Assembly (NCBI GenBank): GCA_035315885.1
Contig: DATFXM010000010.1
Location: forward strand, 1-30,053
From: DATFXM01 sp035315885
GTDB lineage: Bacteria > Acidobacteriota > Blastocatellia > UBA7656
Length of the DNA: 30,053 nucleotides
Direction of reading: 5' to 3'
Made by a program: the position numbers and the translations under genes. A model generated the notes under the pieces. The model searched no databases and had not been told where the DNA came from. It worked only from the letters and a program-made list of their open reading frames with translations. Shown piece after piece: positions 1 to 5,892 of this stretch (positions are counted from its first letter, which is position 1; every line of letters begins with the position of its first letter).

Positions 1-134
1 CGGTCTCTGAAACCGGGATAGCGCGTATCCAAAGTTTCGATCAGTTCTCTTACGGTGCCCGCCTGCACTTCGACAATCTCAGCGTCGGCGGTCAGTTTTC
101 GAAACGGCGTGGGAACAATTATCTTCAGCGACAT
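1..134 (-). CDS. MoaD/ThiS/CysO-like sulfur carrier protein (3' end cut by window edge)
   Basis: The first 44 residues are visible, beginning MSLKIIVPTPFRKL. The pattern of a beta strand, an I-P-T-P-x-R-x-L-T turn and then V-x-E-L-I-x-x-L-x-x-x-YPGFRD is typical of ubiquitin-fold MoaD/ThiS carriers, and closest in my memory to mycobacterial CysO. Members end in Gly-Gly, which is activated and thiocarboxylated to deliver sulfide to a PLP enzyme or to cofactor synthesis. That tail lies outside the window and cannot be checked. The start is clear: ATG at 134-132 with AGGAGG just upstream. It lies 20 nt downstream of the threonine-synthase-like gene on the same strand, so the two are probably co-transcribed and functionally paired. 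The family call is fairly firm; the pathway is inference. Confidence 0.8.
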   Translation of the reverse strand, partial: MSLKIIVPTPFRKLTADAEIVEVQAGTVRELIETLDTRYPGFRD

Positions 135-154
135 AAGTGACCTCCTTCGTGGGT

Positions 155-1393
155 CTAAGAATTTACAGCGCGCGCGATCACCGCGCGCTCGAAGCTCTCG
201 AGTCGCGGCTCGATCACTACTGGAGCCGTAACAGACAAGGCTTCCTGGGTCTTAAGACCGTTTCCGGTGATCGCAAGAACGGTCAGATCGTCAGGTGTAA
301 GTCTGCCCTGCTCGATCAGCTTCCGGGTGACCGCGATGGTCACTCCTCCGGCGGTCTCGGTGAATATCCCTTCGGTCTCTGCGAGCAACTTGATGCCGTC
401 TCTGATCTGATCGTCGCTCACGTCCTCGGCCCAGCCACCGGTTTTGGCGATGATGCCGGCGGCGTGATAACCGTCGGCTGGATTGCCGATGGCAAGGGAC
501 TTGGCAATCGTGTTGGGCTTGACCGGCCGAACATCGGTCGAACGACGTTTCACGGCGTCGGCGATGGGGTTGCATCCGCTTGCTTGAGCTCCGAAAACTC
601 TGGTCGGAGTCTCGCCATCAAGAAGTCCAAGTCGATTGAGCTCCGACAGTGCCTTGTGAATCTTGCTGATCAATGAGCCTCCAGCCATCGGGACTACGAC
701 GGCATCGGGTGCGCGCCAGCCGAGCTGCTCCGCGATCTCGTAGCCGAAAGTCTTCGAGCCCTCGCCGTAGAATGGTCGAAGGTTTACATTCACGAAGCCC
801 CAGGGGTAACGATCGGCCAACTGGCTGGACAGTCTGTTGACGTCGTCGTAGTTCCCGTGCACCGCGATGACTCTGGCGCCAAAAACCGCGCTGGCGGTGA
901 TCTTGGACTGTTCGAGGTTGTCGGGAATGAGAACAAAAGCGGGGAGGCCAGCCGCCGCCGCTCCCGCGGCAACTGCGTTGGCAAGGTTGCCGGTAGATGC
1001 GCAGCCTACGGCTTTGAGGCCGAACTCCACGGCCTTGGTTATCGCGACGGCGGTGACCCGGTCTTTGAACGAGAGTGTAGGGCAATTGACGCTGTCGTTC
1101 TTAATATAGAGCTTGGGGAGACCGAGGACGCGGCCCAGCCTTTCGCCCTTCAGTAGCGGGGTAGCGCCCGTCGCTTTTCCAACGACCGGCTCGCCGTTGA
1201 TCGGAAGGAGCTCTCTATAGCGCCAAAGGTTTTTCTCACGCGATTCGATGGAGCGTCGTGTGAGTTTTTTTGCGATCGACTCGTAGTCGTATTCGACTTC
1301 GAGCGGGGCGAAACAATCCTCGCAGCCTGAGAGGAGTTTCGGCTCGTACAATCGGCCGCACTCTCTGCATTTGAGTCCGACAACAAAGCTCAT
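155..1393 (-). CDS. thrC: Threonine-synthase-like PLP enzyme (fold type II)
   Basis: This 412-residue protein belongs to the threonine synthase/cysteine synthase fold-type II PLP family. An N-terminal zinc-ribbon-like pair of CxxC motifs is at C9/C12 and C24/C27. The PLP-lysine motif CPTLSFKDR follows (K110), then a substrate/phosphate loop STGNLANA, GGSL and a C-terminal TGNGLK. Threonine synthase makes threonine from O-phosphohomoserine. Here the lysine motif differs from the usual NPTGSFKDR, so a related beta- or gamma-replacement reaction using sulfide or a carrier thiocarboxylate is possible. An upstream in-frame ATG at 1480 would put 29 extra residues into the terminator hairpin; ATG 1393 has an AGGAGG 7 nt upstream and is preferred. 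The gene is followed by a sulfur-carrier gene and preceded by two SAM-II-type riboswitches, which points to sulfur/methionine metabolism. Symbol is by homology only. Confidence 0.82.
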   Translation of the reverse strand: MSFVVGLKCRECGRLYEPKLLSGCEDCFAPLEVEYDYESIAKKLTRRSIESREKNLWRYRELLPINGEPVVGKATGATPLLKGERLGRVLGLPKLYIKNDSVNCPTLSFKDRVTAVAITKAVEFGLKAVGCASTGNLANAVAAGAAAAGLPAFVLIPDNLEQSKITASAVFGARVIAVHGNYDDVNRLSSQLADRYPWGFVNVNLRPFYGEGSKTFGYEIAEQLGWRAPDAVVVPMAGGSLISKIHKALSELNRLGLLDGETPTRVFGAQASGCNPIADAVKRRSTDVRPVKPNTIAKSLAIGNPADGYHAAGIIAKTGGWAEDVSDDQIRDGIKLLAETEGIFTETAGGVTIAVTRKLIEQGRLTPDDLTVLAITGNGLKTQEALSVTAPVVIEPRLESFERAVIARAVNS

Positions 1394-1450
1394 GGTATTG
1401 CCTCCTGACAGCAAGCTGGCAGAAAGTGGGTGCACGTGATCCGCAGCTTG

Positions 1451-1495
1451 CGAAAAAAGAAAAGGCCTCGCGCCAAACAAGCGCGAGGCCTTTTC
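1451..1495 (-). terminator. Intrinsic terminator (attenuator) of the proximal SAM-II riboswitch
   Basis: Arms 1459-1473 and 1481-1495 are perfectly complementary over 15 bp around a 7-nt loop. On the minus strand the hairpin is followed directly by TTTTTT (1458-1453). It sits between the proximal riboswitch and the Shine-Dalgarno of the threonine-synthase-like gene, so it is placed to decide read-through into that gene. Confidence 0.88.
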
Positions 1496-1504
1496 TGGAT
1501 TTCC

Positions 1505-1556
1505 CCGGCTGTTTAGCAGTTTTTTTCGTGGAGCAAGTAGCCCTAAATCGCCACGT
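1505..1556 (-). ncRNA. SAM-II-type riboswitch, proximal copy
   Basis: Read on the minus strand, stem P1 is CGTGG (1555-1551) paired with CCACG (1531-1527). Between the strands lie GATTTA, GGGCTAC and TTGC. After P1 comes an A-rich run, then TGCTAAAC, then AGCC (1510-1507), which can pair with GGCT (1542-1539) as pseudoknot P2. From memory, the Sargasso Sea metX SAM-II aptamer has the same order: P1, GAUUUA, UUGC, P1', A-rich joint, GCUAAA, P2'. SAM-II senses S-adenosylmethionine and normally represses methionine genes. A terminator follows immediately. The call rests on motif order and pairing, not on a covariance search. Confidence 0.82.
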
Positions 1557-1621
1557 TCAGTTTTGAAAGAACAACAAGACAGCGCTGAGTGATTCTCTAC
1601 TCAGAACTCGCTACTACAGAA

Positions 1622-1660
1622 CTCAAAAAGCCCCGCGCCAAACAGCGTGGGGCTTTTTTT
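1622..1660 (-). terminator. Intrinsic terminator (attenuator) of the distal SAM-II riboswitch
   Basis: On the minus strand, AAAAAGCCCCACGC pairs with GCGCGGGGCTTTTT around TGTTTG, with one A-C mismatch, and ends in a T run. The loop sequence and GC-rich stem resemble the other terminator at 1459-1495, as if a whole riboswitch-terminator module had been duplicated. T/A runs flank it on both sides, so it could work in either direction. Confidence 0.8.
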
Positions 1661-1684
1661 GAAACCCGCTTCCGAAGATTGCTT

Positions 1685-1735
1685 CGGGCTGTTTAGCACT
1701 TTTTAACGTGGAGCAATTTGCCTAAATCGCCACGA
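1685..1735 (-). ncRNA. SAM-II-type riboswitch, distal copy
   Basis: On the minus strand, P1 is CGTGG (1734-1730) with CCACG (1711-1707). GATTTA, GGC, AAATTGC, the A-rich joint TTAAAAAG and TGCTAAAC follow in order. P2 is GGC (1722-1720) with GCC (1689-1687). Compared with the proximal copy, P1, GATTTA, TTGC and GCTAAAC are identical, while the P2 partners and joining segments differ. That is what is expected when structure rather than sequence is preserved. It is transcribed first and followed by its own terminator at 1622-1660. Confidence 0.83.
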
Positions 1736-1751
1736 TTAATTTTGAATTTCC

Positions 1752-1781
1752 AACATACCCCAACGCTCGGAGGGAAGTCAA
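1752..1781 (-). promoter_or_regulatory. Predicted sigma-70 promoter of the riboswitch-controlled operon
   Basis: On the minus strand, TTGACT (1781-1776) and TATGTT (1757-1752) are separated by 18 nt. The predicted transcript would begin near 1745, about 10 nt before the distal riboswitch, so both riboswitches would be in the leader. Confidence 0.55.
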
Positions 1782-1800
1782 CAAAATTCGAAGAGTAGTA

Positions 1801-1948
1801 GGACGGTTTCGAGTTTCGGGTTTTTGGGTTTCGGGTTCGTCTTGATTCAGTAGTCTTTCGTCGCGCATTGCGCGCCATCCGAGTCTCTATCTAACGAACC
1901 CGAAACCCTAAAGCGGAAACCCTAAACCCGAAACTCAAAACCGTCCTG
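1801..1948 (+). repeat. Family-A inverted repeat (GGTTTCGGGTTTAGGG-type units)
   Basis: The left arm (1801-1840) is built of units like GGTTTCGGGTTT; the right arm (1893-1948) is its approximate reverse complement, with units like AACCCGAAACCCTAAA. The arms frame about 50 nt of other sequence and separate the two divergent sulfur promoters. Related elements are at 5528-5705 and 7855-7985. No protein-coding signal is apparent. Confidence 0.75.
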
Positions 1949-1955
1949 CTCTTTG

Positions 1956-1999
1956 AAACAAAATTTTGTTTGACTTCGTACAGCCCAGCGTAGTATTAG
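1956..1999 (+). promoter_or_regulatory. Predicted promoter of the sulfate-assimilation operon with overlapping palindrome
   Basis: TTGACT (1970-1975) is followed after 18 nt by TATTAG (1994-1999); TAGTAT at 1991 is an alternative. Transcription would start about 5-10 nt before the leader-peptide ATG at 2012, giving a very short or nearly leaderless 5' end, in keeping with the lack of any Shine-Dalgarno there. A perfect 16-nt palindrome, AAACAAAATTTTGTTT (1956-1971), overlaps the -35 edge and could be a repressor operator or an AT-rich UP-like element. Confidence 0.5.
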
Positions 2000-2011
2000 T
2001 ATCACGTAATC

Positions 2012-2110
2012 ATGAAGCTGATGGATAACTGCTACTGTTGCATGTGTTGTTGCGCGCTAGAAGCGCGCGGCGCAATGCCATTAGTGGGTATCCATTGCAT
2101 ACACATGTAA
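2012..2110 (+). CDS. Cysteine-rich leader peptide (attenuation uORF)
   Basis: A 32-codon ORF runs from ATG 2012 to TAA 2108-2110. Residues 6-14 read NCYCCMCCC, that is six Cys codons in eight, with a seventh Cys at residue 29. Such a cluster is very unlikely by chance and is the expected design for a peptide whose translation reports the level of charged tRNA-Cys. It ends 25 nt before a strong terminator and lies ahead of siroheme synthase, APS reductase and sulfite reductase, the genes that make sulfide for cysteine. It has no visible Shine-Dalgarno; the short predicted 5' end suggests leaderless-like initiation. The peptide itself probably has no function beyond being translated. Actinobacterial poly-Cys uORFs are the closest known parallel. 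Confidence 0.85.
   Translation: MKLMDNCYCCMCCCALEARGAMPLVGIHCIHM
2050..2079 (+). promoter_or_regulatory. Protector stem and antiterminator strand of the cysteine attenuator
   Basis: TTGCGC (2050-2055) can pair with GCGCAA (2070-2075), and the smaller hairpin GCGCGC(TAGAA)GCGCGC occupies 2052-2068. Either sequesters the strand CGGCGCAATGCC (2068-2079). That strand is perfectly complementary, over 12 nt, to GGCATTGCGCCG (2148-2159) in the upper part of the terminator. A ribosome stalled on the Cys codons (2030-2053) would cover the protector and free the antiterminator. A ribosome that reaches the stop at 2108 would leave the protector free to refold, allowing termination. Confidence 0.8.
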
Positions 2111-2134
2111 GCGAAATAATATTTTAGGCATTGG

Positions 2135-2180
2135 AAAACCCGCTATCGGCATTGCGCCGATAGCGGGTTTTTCTTTTTCC
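2135..2180 (+). terminator. Attenuator terminator before the sulfate-assimilation genes
   Basis: A 16-bp perfect stem (2135-2150 with 2156-2171) surrounds the 5-nt loop ATTGC and runs into a T-rich tail (TTTTTCTTTTT). It stands 33 nt before the first structural gene. Its upper half is the pairing partner of the antiterminator at 2068-2079, so the two folds exclude each other. Confidence 0.9.
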
Positions 2181-2203
2181 CAATTCCAGGATTACGTCGA
2201 GCG

Positions 2204-3052
2204 ATGAAACCTGACACGCACCAAGTAGGCCGAGTGGCTATCGTAGGCGCGGGACCCGGCGACCCCGGACTCCTTACCCTCAAAGCCGCTCACGCAATCG
2301 CTTCCGCCGACGTGATCGTCTATGACTTCCTCGTTAATCCCGAAACCCTCGCTCACGCAAGACAGGGCGTCGAACTCATCTACGCCGGCAAACAGGCCGG
2401 CAATCACTCACTGTCGCAGCTCGAAATAAATCGCACTCTCGTAGAACACGCGCGACGCGGCCTATCCGTCGTCCGCCTCAAGGGCGGTGACCCCTTCGTC
2501 TTTGGCCGCGGCGGCGAAGAAGCAGAAGCGCTTGCTTCGGCCGGCATTCCGTGGGAGGTCATACCAGGCGTGTCCTCAGGACTCGCAGCCGCAGCCTACG
2601 CCGGAATCCCCCTGACTCATCGCCAAACATCATCAAGCGTAGCGTTTATCACAGGACACGAGAGTTCCGACAAGGCTCGCGGCGTTGATTGGATCGCCGC
2701 GGCAAGGGGAGCGGACACCCTGGTGATCTTCATGTGCGCGGCGACCCTGGCGCCAGTTGCGCGCGAGTTGGTGGCCGGTGGCCGCCCCCCTTCGACCCCC
2801 ATCGCAATCGTTCGATGGGGCACCTATGAGCACCAGGAAGTTCATCGAGGCGTCCTGGCAGATATTGCGTCCCTTGACTCGATCGATGCCGCTGAAATCT
2901 TGCGGCCGCCGCTTATAGCTATAGTCGGCGAAGTGGTCCGCTTTTCCGAAACACTGCACTGGTTTGGCAGTCCGGCAATGGCATTTCCGCGAGGCGAGCT
3001 ATCAGAAAATTCTCAGGAGGAGCAGTATGTCGCAATCGGCTGTCGCGCTTAG
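2204..3052 (+). CDS. cobA: Uroporphyrinogen-III C-methyltransferase (SUMT)
   Basis: SUMT uses two SAM to methylate uroporphyrinogen III to precorrin-2, the first committed step to siroheme, the prosthetic group of sulfite reductase. The 282-residue protein shows the family motifs: VGAGPGDPGLLTLKA near the N-terminus, VRLKGGDPFVFGRGGEE around residues 85-102, and VIPGVSSG. It is a single-function SUMT without the N-terminal dehydrogenase/ferrochelatase half of E. coli CysG, so those steps must be encoded elsewhere. It is slightly longer than usual at the C-terminus, and the last 26 nt overlap the next gene. ATG 2204 follows the attenuator terminator, with only a weak CAGG upstream. As first gene of the operon it supplies cofactor for the reductase two genes on. 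Confidence 0.93.
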   Translation: MKPDTHQVGRVAIVGAGPGDPGLLTLKAAHAIASADVIVYDFLVNPETLAHARQGVELIYAGKQAGNHSLSQLEINRTLVEHARRGLSVVRLKGGDPFVFGRGGEEAEALASAGIPWEVIPGVSSGLAAAAYAGIPLTHRQTSSSVAFITGHESSDKARGVDWIAAARGADTLVIFMCAATLAPVARELVAGGRPPSTPIAIVRWGTYEHQEVHRGVLADIASLDSIDAAEILRPPLIAIVGEVVRFSETLHWFGSPAMAFPRGELSENSQEEQYVAIGCRA

Positions 3053-3827
3053 AAGTGCCGGCTGGATAGAAGACGCAGCAGAAGAACTGGAAGAAGCTCA
3101 TGCCGAAGAAATAATTCGCTGGGCCCTGAATGAGTTTGACGACGGTCTGACTGTGGCTACCGGGTTTGGCGTCGAAGGCATGGTTCTGGTGGATCTTGCT
3201 GCAAGGGTGGGCTCGAATCTCGATGTGTTTTTCCTGGACACCGGATTTCTATTCCCCGAGACGTATGAGCTGCGCCGCAGAATCGAACAGCGATACGGAA
3301 TCGTCGTGCGCTCCTATCAGCCGGACCTGACCCCCGAGGATCAGGCGAGAATTCACGGCGAGTCTCTCTGGCTGAAAGACCCCGATCTCTGCTGCCGCCT
3401 AAGAAAACTTGATCCACTCGAACGGGCGCTTGCAGGGCGGACCGCCTGGATGACCGCGATCAGGCGTGATCAAACCGCGGCAAGAAAGAGCGCGCGAGTT
3501 GTCGAATGGGATCACCGATGGGGGCTCATAAAGGTCAACCCGCTCGCTGCGTGGACGCGCGAACAGATATGGCGTCACGTATACGAGAATGATGTTCCTT
3601 ACAATCCACTGCACGACCAGGGTTATCCAAGCATTGGATGCACTCACTGCACCCGCGCAGTACGCCCTGGCGAAGACGAACGTTCAGGGCGTTGGGCGGG
3701 AACAGTCAAGACCGAATGCGGGCTTCACGCTCCTGCGGTGGCTCCTTTGAGACTGGTGTCGCTCAGCGGGGGGTTGAGACAAGAGGATCAGGCGTCGCTT
3801 ACATCAAGCACGCTGCTGGGAGACTAA
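3027..3827 (+). CDS. cysH: Assimilatory adenylyl-sulfate (APS) reductase
   Basis: This 266-residue protein reduces activated sulfate to sulfite in the cytoplasm, with thioredoxin as reductant. The PP-loop region (ATGFGVEGMVLVDLAA) binds the nucleotide. Paired cysteines C122-C123 and C205/C208 (GCTHC) form the [4Fe-4S] site typical of APS-type rather than PAPS-type enzymes. The C-terminal ECGLH carries the catalytic C231. A longer reading frame opens at 2964, but ATG 3027 is chosen because AGGAGG lies 7 nt upstream, inside the end of the SUMT gene. The 26-nt overlap suggests translational coupling. No sulfate adenylyltransferase genes are in the window, so APS is supplied from elsewhere. Confidence 0.93.
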   Translation: MSQSAVALRSAGWIEDAAEELEEAHAEEIIRWALNEFDDGLTVATGFGVEGMVLVDLAARVGSNLDVFFLDTGFLFPETYELRRRIEQRYGIVVRSYQPDLTPEDQARIHGESLWLKDPDLCCRLRKLDPLERALAGRTAWMTAIRRDQTAARKSARVVEWDHRWGLIKVNPLAAWTREQIWRHVYENDVPYNPLHDQGYPSIGCTHCTRAVRPGEDERSGRWAGTVKTECGLHAPAVAPLRLVSLSGGLRQEDQASLTSSTLLGD

Positions 3828-3837
3828 GTATCAGTTT

Positions 3838-3912
3838 CACCGCGCGGCCGGGGCACCGATGGCAAATGAAGATGCTCGCCTCAGCCATTAAACCGCTGCC
3901 GGTCGCGCGGTG
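3838..3912 (+). other. Inverted repeat between cysH and the sulfite reductase gene
   Basis: CACCGCGCGGCCGG (3838-3851) and CCGGTCGCGCGGTG (3899-3912) pair over 14 bp with one G-U, around a 47-nt loop. It fills most of the 119-nt gap between two genes of one operon and has no T run, so it is not a standard terminator. It could stabilise or process the mRNA. A tiny ORF in the loop has no other support. Confidence 0.5.
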
Positions 3913-3946
3913 ATGACCTCTTCAACGAAAGACTCGAAAGGCTACG

Positions 3947-5560
3947 ATGAGCAACATCGAAGAACTCAAACGCCGGAAGGACGGCCTCGATGCGGTTGCC
4001 GATATCTACAAGTATGCCGAGGCGCGCCAGGGTACGATCTCTCCCGATGACGAAGCGCTGTTCAAGTGGTACGGGGTTTACACGCAAAGACCTGTCGAGG
4101 ACGGCTACTTCATGGTACGTATTCGCATACCCGGGGGGCAGCTCACTTCCTATCAACTTCTCACGATTGCCGAATTGTCCGAAGCTTACGGTCAGGGGCT
4201 CGCCGATGTAACGGTCCGACAAAACATTCAGCTTCACTGGGTCAGAATTGAAAACATCCCGGCCATTTTTGAAGCGCTCGCGCGCGTTGGCCTGACGACC
4301 ACCGAGGCGTGCGGAGACACCGTGAGAAACATCATCGGCTGCCCGGTCGCCGGCGTCGATTCGGAAGAGCTTTACGACGCGACCCACTTGATTCACCAGG
4401 TGAACGAATTCTTCGTCGGCAATCGAGAGTTCTCAAATCTTCCTCGCAAGTTCAAGATCGCAATAACCGGGTGCCACGTTCGCTGCGTTTATCCAGAGAT
4501 CAACGACATCGGACTCTTTGCAGTTCGCGATGGTCACCAAATTCGATTCAGAGCGAGAGTCGGCGGAGGTTTGTCCACTTCCCCTCGTTTCTCCAAAGAC
4601 CTCGGAGTCCTGATCGAACCCGAGGACGCAGTCGATTTGTGCGCGGCGATCGCTTCGGTCTTCCGCGACGAGGGCAATCGAAGCAACCGAAAGAAAGCGA
4701 GGCTGAAATTCCTGGTGGAGCAGTGGGAGATCCCCCGGTTTCGAGGAGCCGTTGAAGATCGGCTCGGACGCCGTCTGGAACGCGCGACGAGTCCGGATGC
4801 CGAGCCGGTCACCACCCGCGATCGGACGCATCTGGGTGTGCATTCGCAGCGAGGCGGGGAGCTTTATTACGCCGGCATACCGCTAGTCGGCGGCAGAACA
4901 TCCAGCGACAGGCTGAAGCTGCTGGCAGAGCTCTCGCACCGCCACGGAAGCGGCAGGCTGAGGGCTACGAACACGCAGAACTTCATCCTACTCGACATCG
5001 ACCGTGAGAACATCGGCGCGCTGGAGCGCGATTTGAAACCGGCGGGCATCGATCTGCGGCCTTCGTGGGCGAGCAGATCTATCATCGCTTGCACTGGCGT
5101 GCAGTTTTGCAAGCTGGCGATAGCCGAGACGAAGAACCGGGCGAGCCAGTTGGAAAGGTATCTGGCAGAGAACGTCCAGATGGACGACTTGCCTAAGATC
5201 AGCGTAACCGGCTGTCCCAACTCGTGTGGTCAGCACCACATTTGCGATGTGGGGCTGGAGGGGGCGCTGACTACAATCGACGGCGTAAAGCACGAAACGT
5301 TTCAAGTTTTTCTTGGTGGCGGTGTGGGCTTGCACGAGACATTTGGCCGGAGGATCGGGGTTCGGATTCCGTCCGATGTATTGCCCGAACGGTTAGCGCA
5401 GATGTTCAACTATTACAACGAACATCGCACTACAGGGGAGACCTTCCAGGAGTTTTGTTTGAGGCACACCGACCAGGAGCTTGCGGATCTCTTGAGCGAT
5501 CATCCAGCATTCCTGGTAGGAACGGATTCGAGTTTCGGGTTCAGGGTAAGAACGGCTTAG
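3947..5560 (+). CDS. Ferredoxin-type siroheme sulfite/nitrite reductase
   Basis: The 537-residue protein has the duplicated nitrite/sulfite reductase fold: an N-terminal ferredoxin-like half (VRIRIPGGQLTSYQL), a first catalytic half with RNIIGCPVAG, and a second half ending in a siroheme/[4Fe-4S] site. That site is C382-x5-C388 (CTGVQFC) and C423-x3-C427 (CPNSC). The family reduces sulfite to sulfide or nitrite to ammonia by six electrons; its position after SUMT and APS reductase and under a cysteine-type attenuator favours sulfite. ATG 3947 has GAAAGG about 6 nt upstream. The last ten or so codons and the TAG stop are formed by the start of a family-A repeat, so the native C-terminus was probably replaced by repeat-derived residues. 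Confidence 0.92.
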   Translation: MSNIEELKRRKDGLDAVADIYKYAEARQGTISPDDEALFKWYGVYTQRPVEDGYFMVRIRIPGGQLTSYQLLTIAELSEAYGQGLADVTVRQNIQLHWVRIENIPAIFEALARVGLTTTEACGDTVRNIIGCPVAGVDSEELYDATHLIHQVNEFFVGNREFSNLPRKFKIAITGCHVRCVYPEINDIGLFAVRDGHQIRFRARVGGGLSTSPRFSKDLGVLIEPEDAVDLCAAIASVFRDEGNRSNRKKARLKFLVEQWEIPRFRGAVEDRLGRRLERATSPDAEPVTTRDRTHLGVHSQRGGELYYAGIPLVGGRTSSDRLKLLAELSHRHGSGRLRATNTQNFILLDIDRENIGALERDLKPAGIDLRPSWASRSIIACTGVQFCKLAIAETKNRASQLERYLAENVQMDDLPKISVTGCPNSCGQHHICDVGLEGALTTIDGVKHETFQVFLGGGVGLHETFGRRIGVRIPSDVLPERLAQMFNYYNEHRTTGETFQEFCLRHTDQELADLLSDHPAFLVGTDSSFGFRVRTA

Positions 5561-5705
5561 GGTTCAGGGTAAGAACGGTTTCGGGTTTAGGGTTCGTCGG
5601 ATCGAGTTTAGTGTTTCGGGTCAGATGTCATCGTGGACTCCAAACCCGAAACCCGAAACCCTAAACTGTTCTTACCCGAAACCGTTCTTATCCTAAACCG
5701 TTCCT
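5528..5705 (+). repeat. Family-A inverted repeat overlapping the end of the sulfite reductase gene
   Basis: The left arm (about 5528-5600) iterates GGGTTCAGGGTAAGAACGG and GGTTTCGGGTTTAGGG; the right arm (about 5639-5704) is the approximate complement, with AACCCGAAACCC and CCGTTCTTA units. The arm starts inside the upstream coding sequence and supplies its stop codon. Between this element and the ilv leader (5706-5892) I see only a hairpin at 5843-5880 and no gene. Confidence 0.75.
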
Positions 5706-5842
5706 TATCAATCTCGCTTATGAGTCGATAAACATTCTGTATTTGCGTTGGTGCTCGGTTTCGTGGTATCACCTCCACATCGATAAGGCATATCCGGTTT
5801 GTAGTGCAGAGATGAACACTTCGCGTCTCCATTCTTCGGTTC

Positions 5843-5880
5843 CCGGTTCGCCACTCGCCGCACGCGCGGTGGCGAACCGG
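5843..5880 (+). other. Hairpin just upstream of the ilv leader peptide
   Basis: CCGGTTCGCCAC (5843-5854) and GTGGCGAACCGG (5869-5880) are perfectly complementary over 12 bp with a 14-nt loop. The stem ends 12 nt before the leader ATG at 5893 and has no T tail. It may insulate the leader from upstream read-through, control access to its start, or be an operator. Confidence 0.55.
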
Positions 5881-5892
5881 TTACCACTTGCA

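Noticed and set aside
137..676. Plus-strand 179-codon open frame
   Set aside because: It lies antisense to the well-supported threonine-synthase-like gene, and its product shows no family motif; high GC makes such shadow frames common.
1394..1480. N-terminal 29-residue extension of the threonine-synthase-like protein
   Set aside because: The extension would be encoded by the terminator hairpin and leader; the downstream ATG has a strong Shine-Dalgarno and begins at the zinc-ribbon domain.
5528..5705. CRISPR array or telomere-like array in the GGTTTCGGGTTTAGGG tracts
   Set aside because: Units are contiguous and variable, without evenly sized unique spacers; arms are inverted complements, and no cas genes are present.
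5812..5892. Longer version of the ilv leader peptide starting at ATG 5812
   Set aside because: In frame and possible, but the added 27 codons are not branched-chain-rich, cross a perfect hairpin and have no Shine-Dalgarno; the 28-codon form fits known leaders better.
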